From: Paenibacillus sp. yr247
Lineage (GTDB): Bacteria > Bacillota > Bacilli > Paenibacillales > NBRC-103111
DNA length: 64,000 bases
Assembly: GCF_900103825.1 (NCBI RefSeq)
Contig: NZ_FNIF01000010.1
Coordinates: forward strand, 108,745 to 172,744
Reading direction: 5' to 3'
Both the position numbers and the translations under genes were made by a program. Below are positions 45,589-55,218 of the stretch, piece after piece. How positions within the stretch are numbered: position 1 is the first letter of the stretch; each line of letters starts with the position of its first letter. A model generated the notes under the pieces. It saw only the letters and a list, made by a program, of their open reading frames with translations. It did not search any database and was not told the origin of the DNA.

Positions 45589-46653
45589 CTAAGCATCCTG
45601 TCTAATCTGAGAAGGTGTCATTCCTGTCATTTTTTTGAATATACGGTGGAAATAAGTAAGATCTGAATAGCCTACTGCTTCTGCGGCGCTCTTGATGGAT
45701 ACGGAAGAGTCCTGAAGAAGCTGGTGCGCTTTTTCGATCCTTTTGGTAATCAAGTAATCCATTACGGTAACACCGACTTCTTGTTTAAAGGTACGGGATA
45801 GATGCTCCTTGCTGACAAAAAATTTACTTGCAATGGTTCCAAGACTCACTTGCTCTGCATAGGAAAGATCAAGAAACTTCCGAATTTCGTTAATATTGAT
45901 CCGGGTCTTGTTTTTCCTTGCGTTAATTAATTCTTCCAAGCTCCCGACGTATGTGGCAGACAAGACATCGATCCACTCGGACACTGGCGTATCATCCGTA
46001 ACATAGAAATGGCTGGCGTTCGCTTGAGCTTCAGACGTTAATTCGCTTCCTGAAAGGGCAAATTGCTCCTCCAAAAGCAGCATGAATTGCTTGTAAAGCG
46101 AATTATTCAGACCAGGCTGCAAGATCTCTTGATCGCTCAAAGCTTGCTCCAACTGCTTAAAGCTTTTCTTGACCGCCTCCGTGTTCATCTCATGAAAATT
46201 TCTGGTGACGATGTGCTTCAACTCGGTGATGATCTTCAATAACTGCTTGTCCAGCGGCTTGGCAGCATGGATTCCCCGGGTTACGCCCAGCTCTCGAACC
46301 GCTTTCTCCAAAGCCCGATTCAGCTCTTCCGGATTGATCGGCTTTATCAGGTATTCATCCACTTTGGATAAAATAGCCTGTTTCGTATAGGTGAAATCAT
46401 CAAATCCGCTAATCACAATTTTGCGGATAAACGGATAGTCTTCACTTATTTTTTGCAGAAGCTGTGCTCCATCCATGCCTCGCATTTTCATATCCGTAAT
46501 GACAATTTCAGGGTGTATCTGCGCTATGATATTTAGGCCGCTAAGCCCATCCTCCGCTTCCTCAATCTGATCGATGCCTAGACGCTCCCAATCAGCCAAA
46601 TGCCGAATGCTGTTGCGGACCCAGAACTCATCATCAATAATGACAGCTTTCAT
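45589..46653 (-). CDS. YesN-type response regulator with AraC domain
   Basis: Response regulator of 354 residues: receiver domain with D54 (IVITDMKMRGMDG), a short linker region and a C-terminal AraC domain (LGTIASKFFVSKEHLSRTFK and IKSAAEAVGYSDLTYFHRIF). Its ATG overlaps the kinase stop (TAATG), which couples the pair. It is the probable activator of the adjacent lipoprotein and permease genes. Confidence 0.92.
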   Translation of the reverse strand: MKAVIIDDEFWVRNSIRHLADWERLGIDQIEEAEDGLSGLNIIAQIHPEIVITDMKMRGMDGAQLLQKISEDYPFIRKIVISGFDDFTYTKQAILSKVDEYLIKPINPEELNRALEKAVRELGVTRGIHAAKPLDKQLLKIITELKHIVTRNFHEMNTEAVKKSFKQLEQALSDQEILQPGLNNSLYKQFMLLLEEQFALSGSELTSEAQANASHFYVTDDTPVSEWIDVLSATYVGSLEELINARKNKTRININEIRKFLDLSYAEQVSLGTIASKFFVSKEHLSRTFKQEVGVTVMDYLITKRIEKAHQLLQDSSVSIKSAAEAVGYSDLTYFHRIFKKMTGMTPSQIRQDA

Positions 46654-48440
46654 TATAGAGGCTCCTCTCCTTTGATTATTGCCGGAATAACAACTTTGAC
46701 AGTCGTTCCGACACCTTTTGAGCTTGTGACAAACATACCGTATTCTTGACCGAAAATAAGCTTAATCCGCGAATTCACGTTGTTCATTCCCATACTTTCC
46801 CCAAGCACCTGATCCTCACCCCAACGGCTTAACTGTCGCCGAATTTCCTCCAAACGCACCTCATCCATGCCTAGACCGTTATCTTCAATACTAATCTCAA
46901 TTTCATCCATCATCTTCTCCACCCTGATGGTTACCAACCACTTTTCCATCTGGCCTTCCAAACCATGGACGAAGCAATTCTCCACAATGGGCTGGAGTAT
47001 GAATTTGGGAAGCTGGTAAATTCCGCAGTCTTCTTCGATGTCAATTTGAATATGAATCATGTCCTGAAAGCGCAATTTTTGAATTTGCAAATAGTTAGTA
47101 ACATGCTCTATTTCGTCGGCCACTGTGACGATATCTGATTTCATTTTGATCGTATAACGAAATAACTCGCTAAGGGCTCTGACATGCTCATAAATTTCAG
47201 GCGCATTTCGAGAGAGGGCAACCCCACCAATGGATTGCAGCGCATTATACAGAAAATGAGGATTAATCTGTGCCTGCATCGCTTTCAGTTGTGCGGTCCG
47301 TTTCTCAATTTTACTTTTATACTCAATTTGGATCAGCTCTTTCATTTTTTGAAGCATGGAATTAAACCGTCTCTCAAGTGTACCGATCTCATCGCTTCGT
47401 ATCTTATCGACACCCACGTTGAAATTTTGATGCTCCACGGCTTTCATCGACCTCGTCAGTCGAATAATCGGTTTCGTCGTGAAATAAGCAATTAAAACAG
47501 AAAGGATAATAGCCAGAAGAACAGAGACCATAGCTGTATAAAAACTAAAACTTAGCGTTGTAGAAGCGCCTTGGTTCACATAGCTGATCGGGATAAATTT
47601 CACGATCCATAAATCGGCCGATACTACTGGCTGATAAAATAGAATTCCTTGTTTGGATTTGATAAAGCCAGGTTCCATTGGACTATGTATCGCCTTTTCC
47701 AGCATTTCTTGATCAATCATCGTTTGCCCGGGGTAAGGATTGTACATGTTGTTTCCTTGCGCGTCCAAAACAAGCACTTGACTATTGGGCTCCGAATGGA
47801 TCATGTTTATGACATTATCCATCATATTCCATCTCGCTTCTATAAACACTCCACCGAGAATCTCATGATCTTCAAATCGATTCATGCTGCGTACCAATTT
47901 GAAATTATTGCGTGTAGATTTCACAATTTTATTGACAGTCTGATGGTTGTTTGCAATTTCACTCCAATTCCCAACGAGAGTAACCCATTGATCCGTTGAT
48001 CGAACGGCATCTTTATCGACGATATACATGCGCTGCTTGGCATTCAGATAAAGAGAGATCGAGACAATATTATTATTGTTGGCAACATACAGGGATCTGA
48101 GCTTCTCATCTATATATAGTTTCCCTGCATCCAGACCGTTACCAGTGCTCATAGATTCACCATTGGTAATTGGAAATAAGTTATTATCCATGAGAAGGGA
48201 ATACGCCACAGAATGCAACTGACTAAATTTTTCATCGAAATATTTGGCAGCCCAGTCCATTCTTGACTCGTTAGAACGTATGATCTCCAGACTTAATGAT
48301 TGCTTGGTGGTCTTTGCAGCAAAGATAGTGACTAAGGTTAACGGCAGGACAGCGATAATCACCATCAAAATCATAAGCTTATATCTCATACTCATTTGAA
48401 AAGGAAGTAAAAGACGCCGTGTCATATTCCTAATTTCCAT
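46653..48440 (-). CDS. YesM-type membrane sensor histidine kinase
   Basis: Sensor kinase of 595 residues: transmembrane helices at about 18-40 and 290-315, an extracellular Cache-like part between, HAMP, the phospho-acceptor region AQINPHFLYNALQSIGGVAL, and the ATPase domain with IVENCFVHG, IEDNGLGMDE and SMGMNNVNSRIKLIFG. AGGGGAT precedes ATG 48440. It is divergent from the GH81 gene; the 550-bp gap holds regulatory sites for the latter. Confidence 0.92.
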   Translation of the reverse strand: MEIRNMTRRLLLPFQMSMRYKLMILMVIIAVLPLTLVTIFAAKTTKQSLSLEIIRSNESRMDWAAKYFDEKFSQLHSVAYSLLMDNNLFPITNGESMSTGNGLDAGKLYIDEKLRSLYVANNNNIVSISLYLNAKQRMYIVDKDAVRSTDQWVTLVGNWSEIANNHQTVNKIVKSTRNNFKLVRSMNRFEDHEILGGVFIEARWNMMDNVINMIHSEPNSQVLVLDAQGNNMYNPYPGQTMIDQEMLEKAIHSPMEPGFIKSKQGILFYQPVVSADLWIVKFIPISYVNQGASTTLSFSFYTAMVSVLLAIILSVLIAYFTTKPIIRLTRSMKAVEHQNFNVGVDKIRSDEIGTLERRFNSMLQKMKELIQIEYKSKIEKRTAQLKAMQAQINPHFLYNALQSIGGVALSRNAPEIYEHVRALSELFRYTIKMKSDIVTVADEIEHVTNYLQIQKLRFQDMIHIQIDIEEDCGIYQLPKFILQPIVENCFVHGLEGQMEKWLVTIRVEKMMDEIEISIEDNGLGMDEVRLEEIRRQLSRWGEDQVLGESMGMNNVNSRIKLIFGQEYGMFVTSSKGVGTTVKVVIPAIIKGEEPL

Positions 48441-48740
48441 AAGCCGATCCCCTTTTTTTATTGTTAAGCAGAGTCAGTAAGACTGTTCTGACGTTATAAA
48501 AAGAACTATACCACTAACCTAAATATTTTTGTTGAACTATTCAATGCCTCGATTCCCTTTAACTTCTGTTCCGCACCGCGATGGCTGCTTTTAACTACAT
48601 ATAATTATTAAGATTTTATTAAGTTGTATATGTGCCCTATTACATTTGTCATTTACCATCGGGCCCTTCGGCCTATAAGATACAGTAATACGGCAAGCGT
48701 ACAAGCCCCCTTTCCCTTCCGATCTGTATCGACAAGGTCA

Positions 48741-48762
48741 AAAATGTAAGCACTTACATTTT
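48741..48762. promoter_or_regulatory. 22-bp palindrome, cre-like operator upstream of the GH81 gene
   Basis: Arms AAAATGTAAG and CTTACATTTT are perfect reverse complements around a CA centre. The core TGTAAGCACTTACA fits the cre consensus except for A in place of the central G, so CcpA or another LacI-type repressor is the likely binder. It lies about 90 bp upstream of the proposed promoter. Confidence 0.55.
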
Positions 48763-48853
48763 AGACTGAATGTTCTAGAATTATTTGAAACCCAATTCCC
48801 ATACATAGGCGTTCAGACCTAAATTACTAAGAATGACTAGGCATATTCACTCA

Positions 48854-48883
48854 TTGTTATCAGATTTCGACAAGCATTATAAT
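48854..48883 (+). promoter_or_regulatory. Candidate sigma-A promoter of the GH81 gene
   Basis: TTGTTA (48854-48859), an 18-base spacer, and TATAAT (48878-48883); this would give a leader of roughly 100 nt before the GAGGAGG ribosome site at 48974. Confidence 0.5.
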
Positions 48884-48990
48884 GACGCTGGAAATATATT
48901 TTCCAAAAAAATGAAGAATAACGTTTTTTGTTGTCGAGAAACGCCACAAGCAAGCCCCCATCTGGGTGAAAAAGAGGAGGAATATGAGAA

Positions 48991-51900
48991 ATGAGTTCAC
49001 TTGCAAGAAGAATACGCAAGACATTGGCCCGGACATCATCGTCAGCGCTTGCCCTTTCGGTGCTGCTTGGTTCCATGAGCGGAATGCCGGTTCCAGTTGC
49101 CGCCGCAAATGTGGCCGAAACTTCTCACCTGCTGACTTACGAGGGAGCCGCTTACGCTTCGTCGGTCGAAGGTGGCTTGACGCCGGACAAAGCGGTAGAC
49201 GGCAAACTGGACTCCCGTTGGGGCAGCGCGTTCAGCGCGGACCCGCAATGGATTTACGTGGATCTTGGCTCCGAAGCCACGATTGACAAAGCGATCATCC
49301 GCTGGGAAAACGCTTACTCGAAATCGTACAAGATCCAAGTGTCCGACGACGAAACGAACTGGCAAGACATCTACACGGACACCAAAGGCGACGGCGGCGT
49401 CGACACGATCGCACTGGCGGGCAAAGGCCGCTACGTCCGCCTGCTGTCACTTGAACGCAGCGGCGGTTACGGGGTATCGCTTTATGAATTCGAGGTATAC
49501 GGCACGGGCGGAAGCAATCCTCTTCCTGTCGTACTCGGAGAAGATGTAGCTATGAATAAACCGGTCGTTGCTTCCTCATACGAGAAGGCAGACAAAGAGA
49601 AGCCCGCGATGCTGCCGGAAAATGCGGTGGACGGAAACCAGACGACAAGATGGTCTTCGGAGCACACGAGTGACGAGTGGATTTATGTCAACCTAGGCAG
49701 CGTGCACACCATCGGCCGCATTCGCCTCAACTGGGAAAACGCCGCCGGACGAATCTACGATCTTCAAGTGTCCGACGATGCCGTGAATTGGAAAACGATT
49801 TACCGTGAAGTGAACGGCCAAGACGGATGGATGGATACACAGGTCTACGCCAGCGGCCGTTACGTAAGGATGAAAGGAATCAGCCGCACAACGAGTTACG
49901 GCTACTCCTTATTCAATTTCAGCGTATACGATTACGTGAACGGAGATCCGAAGCCGGATTACACGATCCCTTCGCTACCGACCGCTTCGACGGTGCAGGT
50001 CGGCAAAGGCAGCTATTTAACTAATGATATCGGCATGCCACAGCCGCGTCCTCCCGTCAACAAGACGGACGACGTGAAGGCGCCGATTCCTTCCAACGAC
50101 TGGTGGCAGTCGGTCCTGATCAAAAGCTTGAGCGACAGCCTCGTCACGCTCCCGCTGAAATCGAAATATACCACGCTGGGTCTCGGCATCCTGAACCCCG
50201 GCGCGGGTTGGGTGAACGACACCGGCAACTCACAAGCAGCTGACGGAGGACCGGATTTTTACTTGAACGCTGGCAACATCAGCCCCTCACGCATCAAGAA
50301 CAAAATTGCCGGTTATGGTGACTGGTCCGCAACCGTCGTGCTTAACGACAACGACACTGAGAAAATGAAAACGACGTTCGTTAAAGGCTCGCCTTACCTG
50401 TATTCGGAATTCAACGACCCGACGACACCTGAATTGTCCTTCCCGGTTTCCACCAACTTTTATGACGAAAACAGCAATCCGGTACTCGATGCCGAAGGCT
50501 CTTTCTTGACTGCGGACCATATCGGATTCACCGTCACGAACGTTGACGGCTCTCCGAAAGCGGATAAAGTGATTCGCCACTACGGCGTGTTCGCGCCGCA
50601 AGGCTCCGTCTTCATGAAAGTTGGAAACAAAGTCAAAATCCGGCTGGGAAGCGGCCAAAACTACCTGTCCTTGGCCGCAATGCCTGCCGCAGGCAACTTG
50701 AACTACTTCTATAAGCACGGTTACGCATTCGTCAAAAATACGATCGTTACGCCGAGCTTTGACGAGAACACCTCCGAAGTAACGACCCGCTTCGAGGTCG
50801 AGATCGACCAGAAGCGCACAGACATGGAGCCGACAACGTTGATGGCCTTGCTGCCGCATCAATGGAAGCAAACGTCTTCGTCGCTGACGGAGCTCTCTTA
50901 CCCGTCCATTCGGGGCACGTTGAAGCTTCATGAAGGAAACTCGTTCACGACGGTTGACCGATTCCAAGGAATCATGCCTCAATTTACTGTGCCGGAAGAT
51001 CCGACTTATTCCCGCGCCGCACTACTTGAGCAACTCAGCTACCTGGACGAATCGACTGCTAAGAACTTCATGTCCGCAGACGCGTACTGGCAAGGCAAAG
51101 TGCTTCATCCACTGGCCATGGGTGTGATGATCGCCGACCAAGTTGGGGATCAAGACTACAAAAATAAGTTCCTTAGCCGGTTGCGAACGATCTTGACCGA
51201 CTGGTACACCTATACCAAAGGCGAGCCGGATTACTTCATGTACTACGATCCGACTTGGGGCACCATGTACTACAAATCGAGCGAATTCGGCGCCAATACG
51301 GGACTGACGGATCACCATTTCACCTATGGTTACTACGTCTTCGCTTCCGCCGTTCTCGCAACCTATGACCAAGACTTTAAGGACAACTACGGCGGCATGG
51401 TCGAGCATCTCATTCGCGATTACGCCAATCCCTCGAAAACCGATGCGCAATATCCGTTCCTGCGCAACTTCGATCCGTACGAAGGCCATTCATGGGCCGG
51501 CGGATACGGGGACAACAACAACGGTAACAACCAAGAAGCTGCCGGCGAGTCCCTGTTCGGTTGGGTCGGCGAATACATGTGGAGCCTAATGTCCGACAAT
51601 AAAGCTTCCCGCGACATCGCCATCTATGGCTTCACGACCGAATTGAAAGCCGTCGAGCAATACTGGTTCAACTACGACAACGACAACTGGCTGCCTGGCT
51701 TCGCTCACAAATCCGTTGGCCAAGTGTACGGCAGCGCGTACAACTTCGGTACGTTCTTCAGCGGTGACCCTGTAAATATTTACGGTATCCACTGGCTGCC
51801 GACCGGCGAATACTTGACAAGCTACGGCTTCGATGCAGCTAAAGCTGCCGATCTGTACAACGGCCTTGTCAAGGATAACAAAGGCCCTGAGAATGCTTGG

Positions 51901-54900
51901 TACCATATCGTATGGCCAATCGAGTCGCTTAGCAATCCACAATCGGTTCTGAGCAAGTTTACGATTGAAAACACGCAAAAGAATGAAATCTTCAACACCT
52001 ATTGGTTCGTGCACAACATGGCAACTCTCGGTACCCGCACCAAAGATATTTGGACAAGCGGCTGGTCCGGAGCTACCGTGTACAAGAAAGATACGACATA
52101 CTCGGCAATGGTCTGGAACCCGACGAACAAAGCCATTACGGTTACATTCCACAATGCGGCCGGAGTAACCGGCTCCGCGAAGGTGGGCCCGAAAGCGCTG
52201 GTGAAAGTCGATCCGACGAAGATTACGGATTTGGATGGCAACACGCCTCCGCAATTGAATGCCGATACGACGCAAAACATGATCGGTCAACCGATCGAGA
52301 TCACCTTCGCTGACCATCTGAAATGGCGTGAAGCGATCAACTCGGTTCTGGTGAACGGAACGAAAATCGACGCTTCGCAATATAGCGTTCAACCAGGAAA
52401 AATCACCTTGAACAGCTCCTCGTTCCCGGTGGAAGGCAGCTATGAGGTTGCTGTTCGTTCAACGGATTATCCGGATACGAACATACAGCAAATTGTCATC
52501 ACGAACTCGACTGTCAATTTGGCACTGAATAAACCGACATTTACGTCCGACAAACCGAATAACCCGGGCTCATACGCGGTTGACGGCAAGCTGGACACGC
52601 GTTGGGAATCTGCTTTCAGCGATCCGCAATTTGTCGCTGTCAACTTGAAATCGGAATACAAAATCAGTCATGTCCGTTTGAACTGGGAAAATGCAGCCGG
52701 TAAGAGCTACACGGTTCAAGTTTCCGTAGATGGTCAAAATTGGAAAACTGTGTACACTACGACCCGCGGACATGAAGGCATCGACGACATTACGTTCCCG
52801 GCCGCGAATGCAAGATATGTCAAAGTGGAAGGCACGAAACGGACGACGAACTACGGCTATTCCTTGTGGGAAATGGAAGTATTCGGCACCCCGGCAAGCA
52901 ACCTTGACGCACCTGAGCTGATCGCGGACACGACGATGAACCGCGCTGGCCAGCCGATCGACATCAGCTTCGAGGATTTCGCGGATTGGAGAAGTGGCAT
53001 CCAGGCCGTGAAAGTGAACGGAACGGCGGTAGCCTCCGCGCAATACCAAGTTTCGCCGGGCATTATCACATTGAATGGCTCCTTATTCCCTGAAGCCGGC
53101 AGCTTCGAGATCTCCGTTGAATCAACGGGATTTGCGAATGTTTCCATTCAACAATCGATCGTCACGAACTCGAACATCAACCTTGCCCTGCTTAAGCCGA
53201 CGTTCACATCGGCCGATCCGAAACAAGCAGGCAAAAATGCGGTTGACGGAAACAAAACGACGAGATGGGAGTCCGATTTCAGCGACCCGCAATTTATTAC
53301 GGTCGATCTCGGAGCGGAAAACATCATCAGCCGCGTTCTTCTGAACTGGGAAAACGCAGCAGGAAAGAGCTATACGGTTGAAGTCTCGTCGGACGGCGCG
53401 ACTTGGAAAACCGTATATGCCACGACGACAGGCAAAGCAGGCATCAACGACATCGGATTCTTGCCTGTCAGCGCAAGATACGTCAAAGTAAACGGCACGG
53501 AACGCACGACGGCCTACGGGTTCTCCCTCTTGGAGCTTGAAGTGTACGGCAATGCGTTTGGATTGCCATCCTCACCAGAGCTCGTGGCAGATACAACAGA
53601 TAACAATGTTGATCAACCGGTCGACATCGCCTTTGACGACGATGCGGCATGGAGAAACGCGATTGAAACCGTCAAAGTCGACGGTATACCGATCAGCGCC
53701 GCTCAATACACAGTAGCTGCCGGAAAAATCACGTTGAACGCCTCCTTGTTTAAGGATGCTAGAGTTTACTGGATCTCGGTTCAGGCGAAGGGATATACAG
53801 AAACGTCCGTTCAACAAACGGTCACGGTGAAAAACCAACCGATTCCTAACCCGAATCCGGATCCTAACCCTAATCCGAATCCTAACCCGAACCTGAGAAA
53901 CATCGCGTTCGAAAAACCGACAGCTTCTTCGCCGGAATTCCACCGTTCCAGTGCCGATGCGGTCGACGGCCGATTTGATCGTCGTTGGGAGTCTGCATTC
54001 GAAGACAATCAATGGATGAGCGTCGACCTGGGAGCTGCGAAGACGATTAACCGAGTGGTTCTGGCGTGGGAAAATGCCTACGGCAAAGCCTATACGATTG
54101 ATGTATCGTTGGATGGAAAAACGTGGACCACAGTGTATTCCACCGACATTGGCAATGGCGATATCGACGACATTTCGTTCGCTCCAGTCAGTGCAAGATA
54201 CGTCAAGATGAACGGAATCAAGCGGGGATCGCCATACGGCTTCTCGCTGTGGGAGTTCGAAGTCTACGCAGGCGACAACGCTCCGCTAGCAGGACCGACT
54301 TTGACTGCGGACACCAAGGATAACATGCTTGGCAAACCGATCGACATCACGTTTGCTGATGACGCGGCTTGGAGAAACGCAATCAACGCGATCGTATTGA
54401 ACGGCGCGACCCTCAAAGCTGACCAATACAACGTGGTTGCAGGAAAAATCACCTTGAATGCTGCTTTGTTCACGGAACCTAAGCCTTACGAAGTAACGGT
54501 GTGGGCAACCGGCTACAACAACGACACTGTTGTGCAGCCAATTGATAAGACGATTAACCTTGCGCTTAACAAGCAAACCTCCACTTCCGAAGAACCGCTT
54601 AAAGACGGTCAACTGGCAGTAGACGGAAGCAAGAGCACGCGTTGGGAATCACCGTTCAGAGACCCGCAATGGATCAGCGTCGATCTTGGTCAATCCTACT
54701 CGATCAGCCGCGTCCTTTTGAACTGGGAGAACGCCTCCGCAAAGGCCTATACGATCGAAGTGTCCAAGGACGGCATGAATTGGACGACGGTTTACTCGAC
54801 GACGAACGGAGATGGCGGTTTCGACAACATCCTCTTTAACCCTGTCGACGCCCGTTACGTCAAGGTCGCCGGTACGCAGCGCAATACGCAATACGGCTAC

Positions 54901-54930
54901 TCATTATTTGAAATGGAAGTTTACGAGTAA
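48991..54930 (+). CDS. Secreted GH81 endo-beta-1,3-glucanase with six F5/8C and four DUF1533-like modules
   Basis: Extracellular enzyme of 1979 residues that would hydrolyse beta-1,3-glucan (laminarin, curdlan, fungal walls). Signal peptide (about 1-38), two F5/8 type C (CBM32-like) modules (about 45-325), then the GH81 domain (about 340-1080) with D774 (TDHHFTYGYY) and E849/E853 (NNQEAAGESLFGW), whose spacing fits the GH81 catalytic residues. The C-terminal third alternates DUF1533-like modules with four more F5/8C modules; a Pro-Asn linker precedes the fifth. ATG 48991 follows GAGGAGG by 10 bases; the ATG at 48984 is out of frame and too close. The gene is monocistronic, ending in a strong terminator. 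Confidence 0.92.
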   Translation: MSSLARRIRKTLARTSSSALALSVLLGSMSGMPVPVAAANVAETSHLLTYEGAAYASSVEGGLTPDKAVDGKLDSRWGSAFSADPQWIYVDLGSEATIDKAIIRWENAYSKSYKIQVSDDETNWQDIYTDTKGDGGVDTIALAGKGRYVRLLSLERSGGYGVSLYEFEVYGTGGSNPLPVVLGEDVAMNKPVVASSYEKADKEKPAMLPENAVDGNQTTRWSSEHTSDEWIYVNLGSVHTIGRIRLNWENAAGRIYDLQVSDDAVNWKTIYREVNGQDGWMDTQVYASGRYVRMKGISRTTSYGYSLFNFSVYDYVNGDPKPDYTIPSLPTASTVQVGKGSYLTNDIGMPQPRPPVNKTDDVKAPIPSNDWWQSVLIKSLSDSLVTLPLKSKYTTLGLGILNPGAGWVNDTGNSQAADGGPDFYLNAGNISPSRIKNKIAGYGDWSATVVLNDNDTEKMKTTFVKGSPYLYSEFNDPTTPELSFPVSTNFYDENSNPVLDAEGSFLTADHIGFTVTNVDGSPKADKVIRHYGVFAPQGSVFMKVGNKVKIRLGSGQNYLSLAAMPAAGNLNYFYKHGYAFVKNTIVTPSFDENTSEVTTRFEVEIDQKRTDMEPTTLMALLPHQWKQTSSSLTELSYPSIRGTLKLHEGNSFTTVDRFQGIMPQFTVPEDPTYSRAALLEQLSYLDESTAKNFMSADAYWQGKVLHPLAMGVMIADQVGDQDYKNKFLSRLRTILTDWYTYTKGEPDYFMYYDPTWGTMYYKSSEFGANTGLTDHHFTYGYYVFASAVLATYDQDFKDNYGGMVEHLIRDYANPSKTDAQYPFLRNFDPYEGHSWAGGYGDNNNGNNQEAAGESLFGWVGEYMWSLMSDNKASRDIAIYGFTTELKAVEQYWFNYDNDNWLPGFAHKSVGQVYGSAYNFGTFFSGDPVNIYGIHWLPTGEYLTSYGFDAAKAADLYNGLVKDNKGPENAWYHIVWPIESLSNPQSVLSKFTIENTQKNEIFNTYWFVHNMATLGTRTKDIWTSGWSGATVYKKDTTYSAMVWNPTNKAITVTFHNAAGVTGSAKVGPKALVKVDPTKITDLDGNTPPQLNADTTQNMIGQPIEITFADHLKWREAINSVLVNGTKIDASQYSVQPGKITLNSSSFPVEGSYEVAVRSTDYPDTNIQQIVITNSTVNLALNKPTFTSDKPNNPGSYAVDGKLDTRWESAFSDPQFVAVNLKSEYKISHVRLNWENAAGKSYTVQVSVDGQNWKTVYTTTRGHEGIDDITFPAANARYVKVEGTKRTTNYGYSLWEMEVFGTPASNLDAPELIADTTMNRAGQPIDISFEDFADWRSGIQAVKVNGTAVASAQYQVSPGIITLNGSLFPEAGSFEISVESTGFANVSIQQSIVTNSNINLALLKPTFTSADPKQAGKNAVDGNKTTRWESDFSDPQFITVDLGAENIISRVLLNWENAAGKSYTVEVSSDGATWKTVYATTTGKAGINDIGFLPVSARYVKVNGTERTTAYGFSLLELEVYGNAFGLPSSPELVADTTDNNVDQPVDIAFDDDAAWRNAIETVKVDGIPISAAQYTVAAGKITLNASLFKDARVYWISVQAKGYTETSVQQTVTVKNQPIPNPNPDPNPNPNPNPNLRNIAFEKPTASSPEFHRSSADAVDGRFDRRWESAFEDNQWMSVDLGAAKTINRVVLAWENAYGKAYTIDVSLDGKTWTTVYSTDIGNGDIDDISFAPVSARYVKMNGIKRGSPYGFSLWEFEVYAGDNAPLAGPTLTADTKDNMLGKPIDITFADDAAWRNAINAIVLNGATLKADQYNVVAGKITLNAALFTEPKPYEVTVWATGYNNDTVVQPIDKTINLALNKQTSTSEEPLKDGQLAVDGSKSTRWESPFRDPQWISVDLGQSYSISRVLLNWENASAKAYTIEVSKDGMNWTTVYSTTNGDGGFDNILFNPVDARYVKVAGTQRNTQYGYSLFEMEVYE
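52252..54930 (+). repeat. Repeat-coding region of the GH81 gene (alternating modules)
   Basis: DUF1533-like modules begin near 52252, 52910, 53575 and 54295; F5/8C modules begin near 52510, 53175, 53890 and 54550. Each F5/8C copy has a DxRWES-type motif (LDTRWES, KTTRWES, FDRRWES, KSTRWES), LNWENA or AWENA, and ARYVK. The linker at about 53845-53895 repeats Pro-Asn and Pro-Asp. High similarity between copies makes this stretch prone to recombination. Confidence 0.85.
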
Positions 54931-54933
54931 CAA

Positions 54934-54967
54934 CAAAAACGGGGCGTTCTCATCGCCCCGTTTTTGT
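54934..54967 (+). terminator. Rho-independent terminator of the GH81 gene
   Basis: ACAAAAACGGGGCG and CGCCCCGTTTTTGT form a 14-base perfect stem with a 6-base loop and a T-run, four bases after the stop. Confidence 0.92.
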
Positions 54968-54998
54968 GTTTGGAGATTTTATTACTTTGCTAAACTTA

Positions 54999-55145
54999 TT
55001 ATCCCTGCAGCCATTTCAGATAATTTGCACCAACGATTGGCAGTCCGCAAGGAAAATCGTCCGTACATTTTCCAACATAATCATCTCCATAAATAAAAAT
55101 AGCAGTATTGGAAACCCATTGAAGTTCTTCATTTCCTTTTGGCAT
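54999..55145 (-). CDS. Small unidentified protein or gene remnant
   Basis: A 48-codon frame on the minus strand starting MPKGNEELQWVSNTAIFIYG and ending PIVGANYLKWLQG. The amino acid composition looks protein-like (aromatic, with a TDDFPCG turn), but the ribosome site is poor (GGGAG three bases before ATG 55145). The frame is open a little further upstream without a better start. It could be the 3' end of a lost gene. No family recognised. Confidence 0.35.
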   Translation of the reverse strand: MPKGNEELQWVSNTAIFIYGDDYVGKCTDDFPCGLPIVGANYLKWLQG

Positions 55146-55218
55146 CCGCTCCCAATAAATACTGTAAAGGACTAGAAATCACCTGACATAAACAATGGCA
55201 AAAATTCTACGATGGTGA

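Noticed and set aside
53845..53895. Short tandem repeat resembling a CRISPR or minisatellite
   Set aside because: It encodes an in-frame Pro-Asn linker between modules of the GH81 enzyme.
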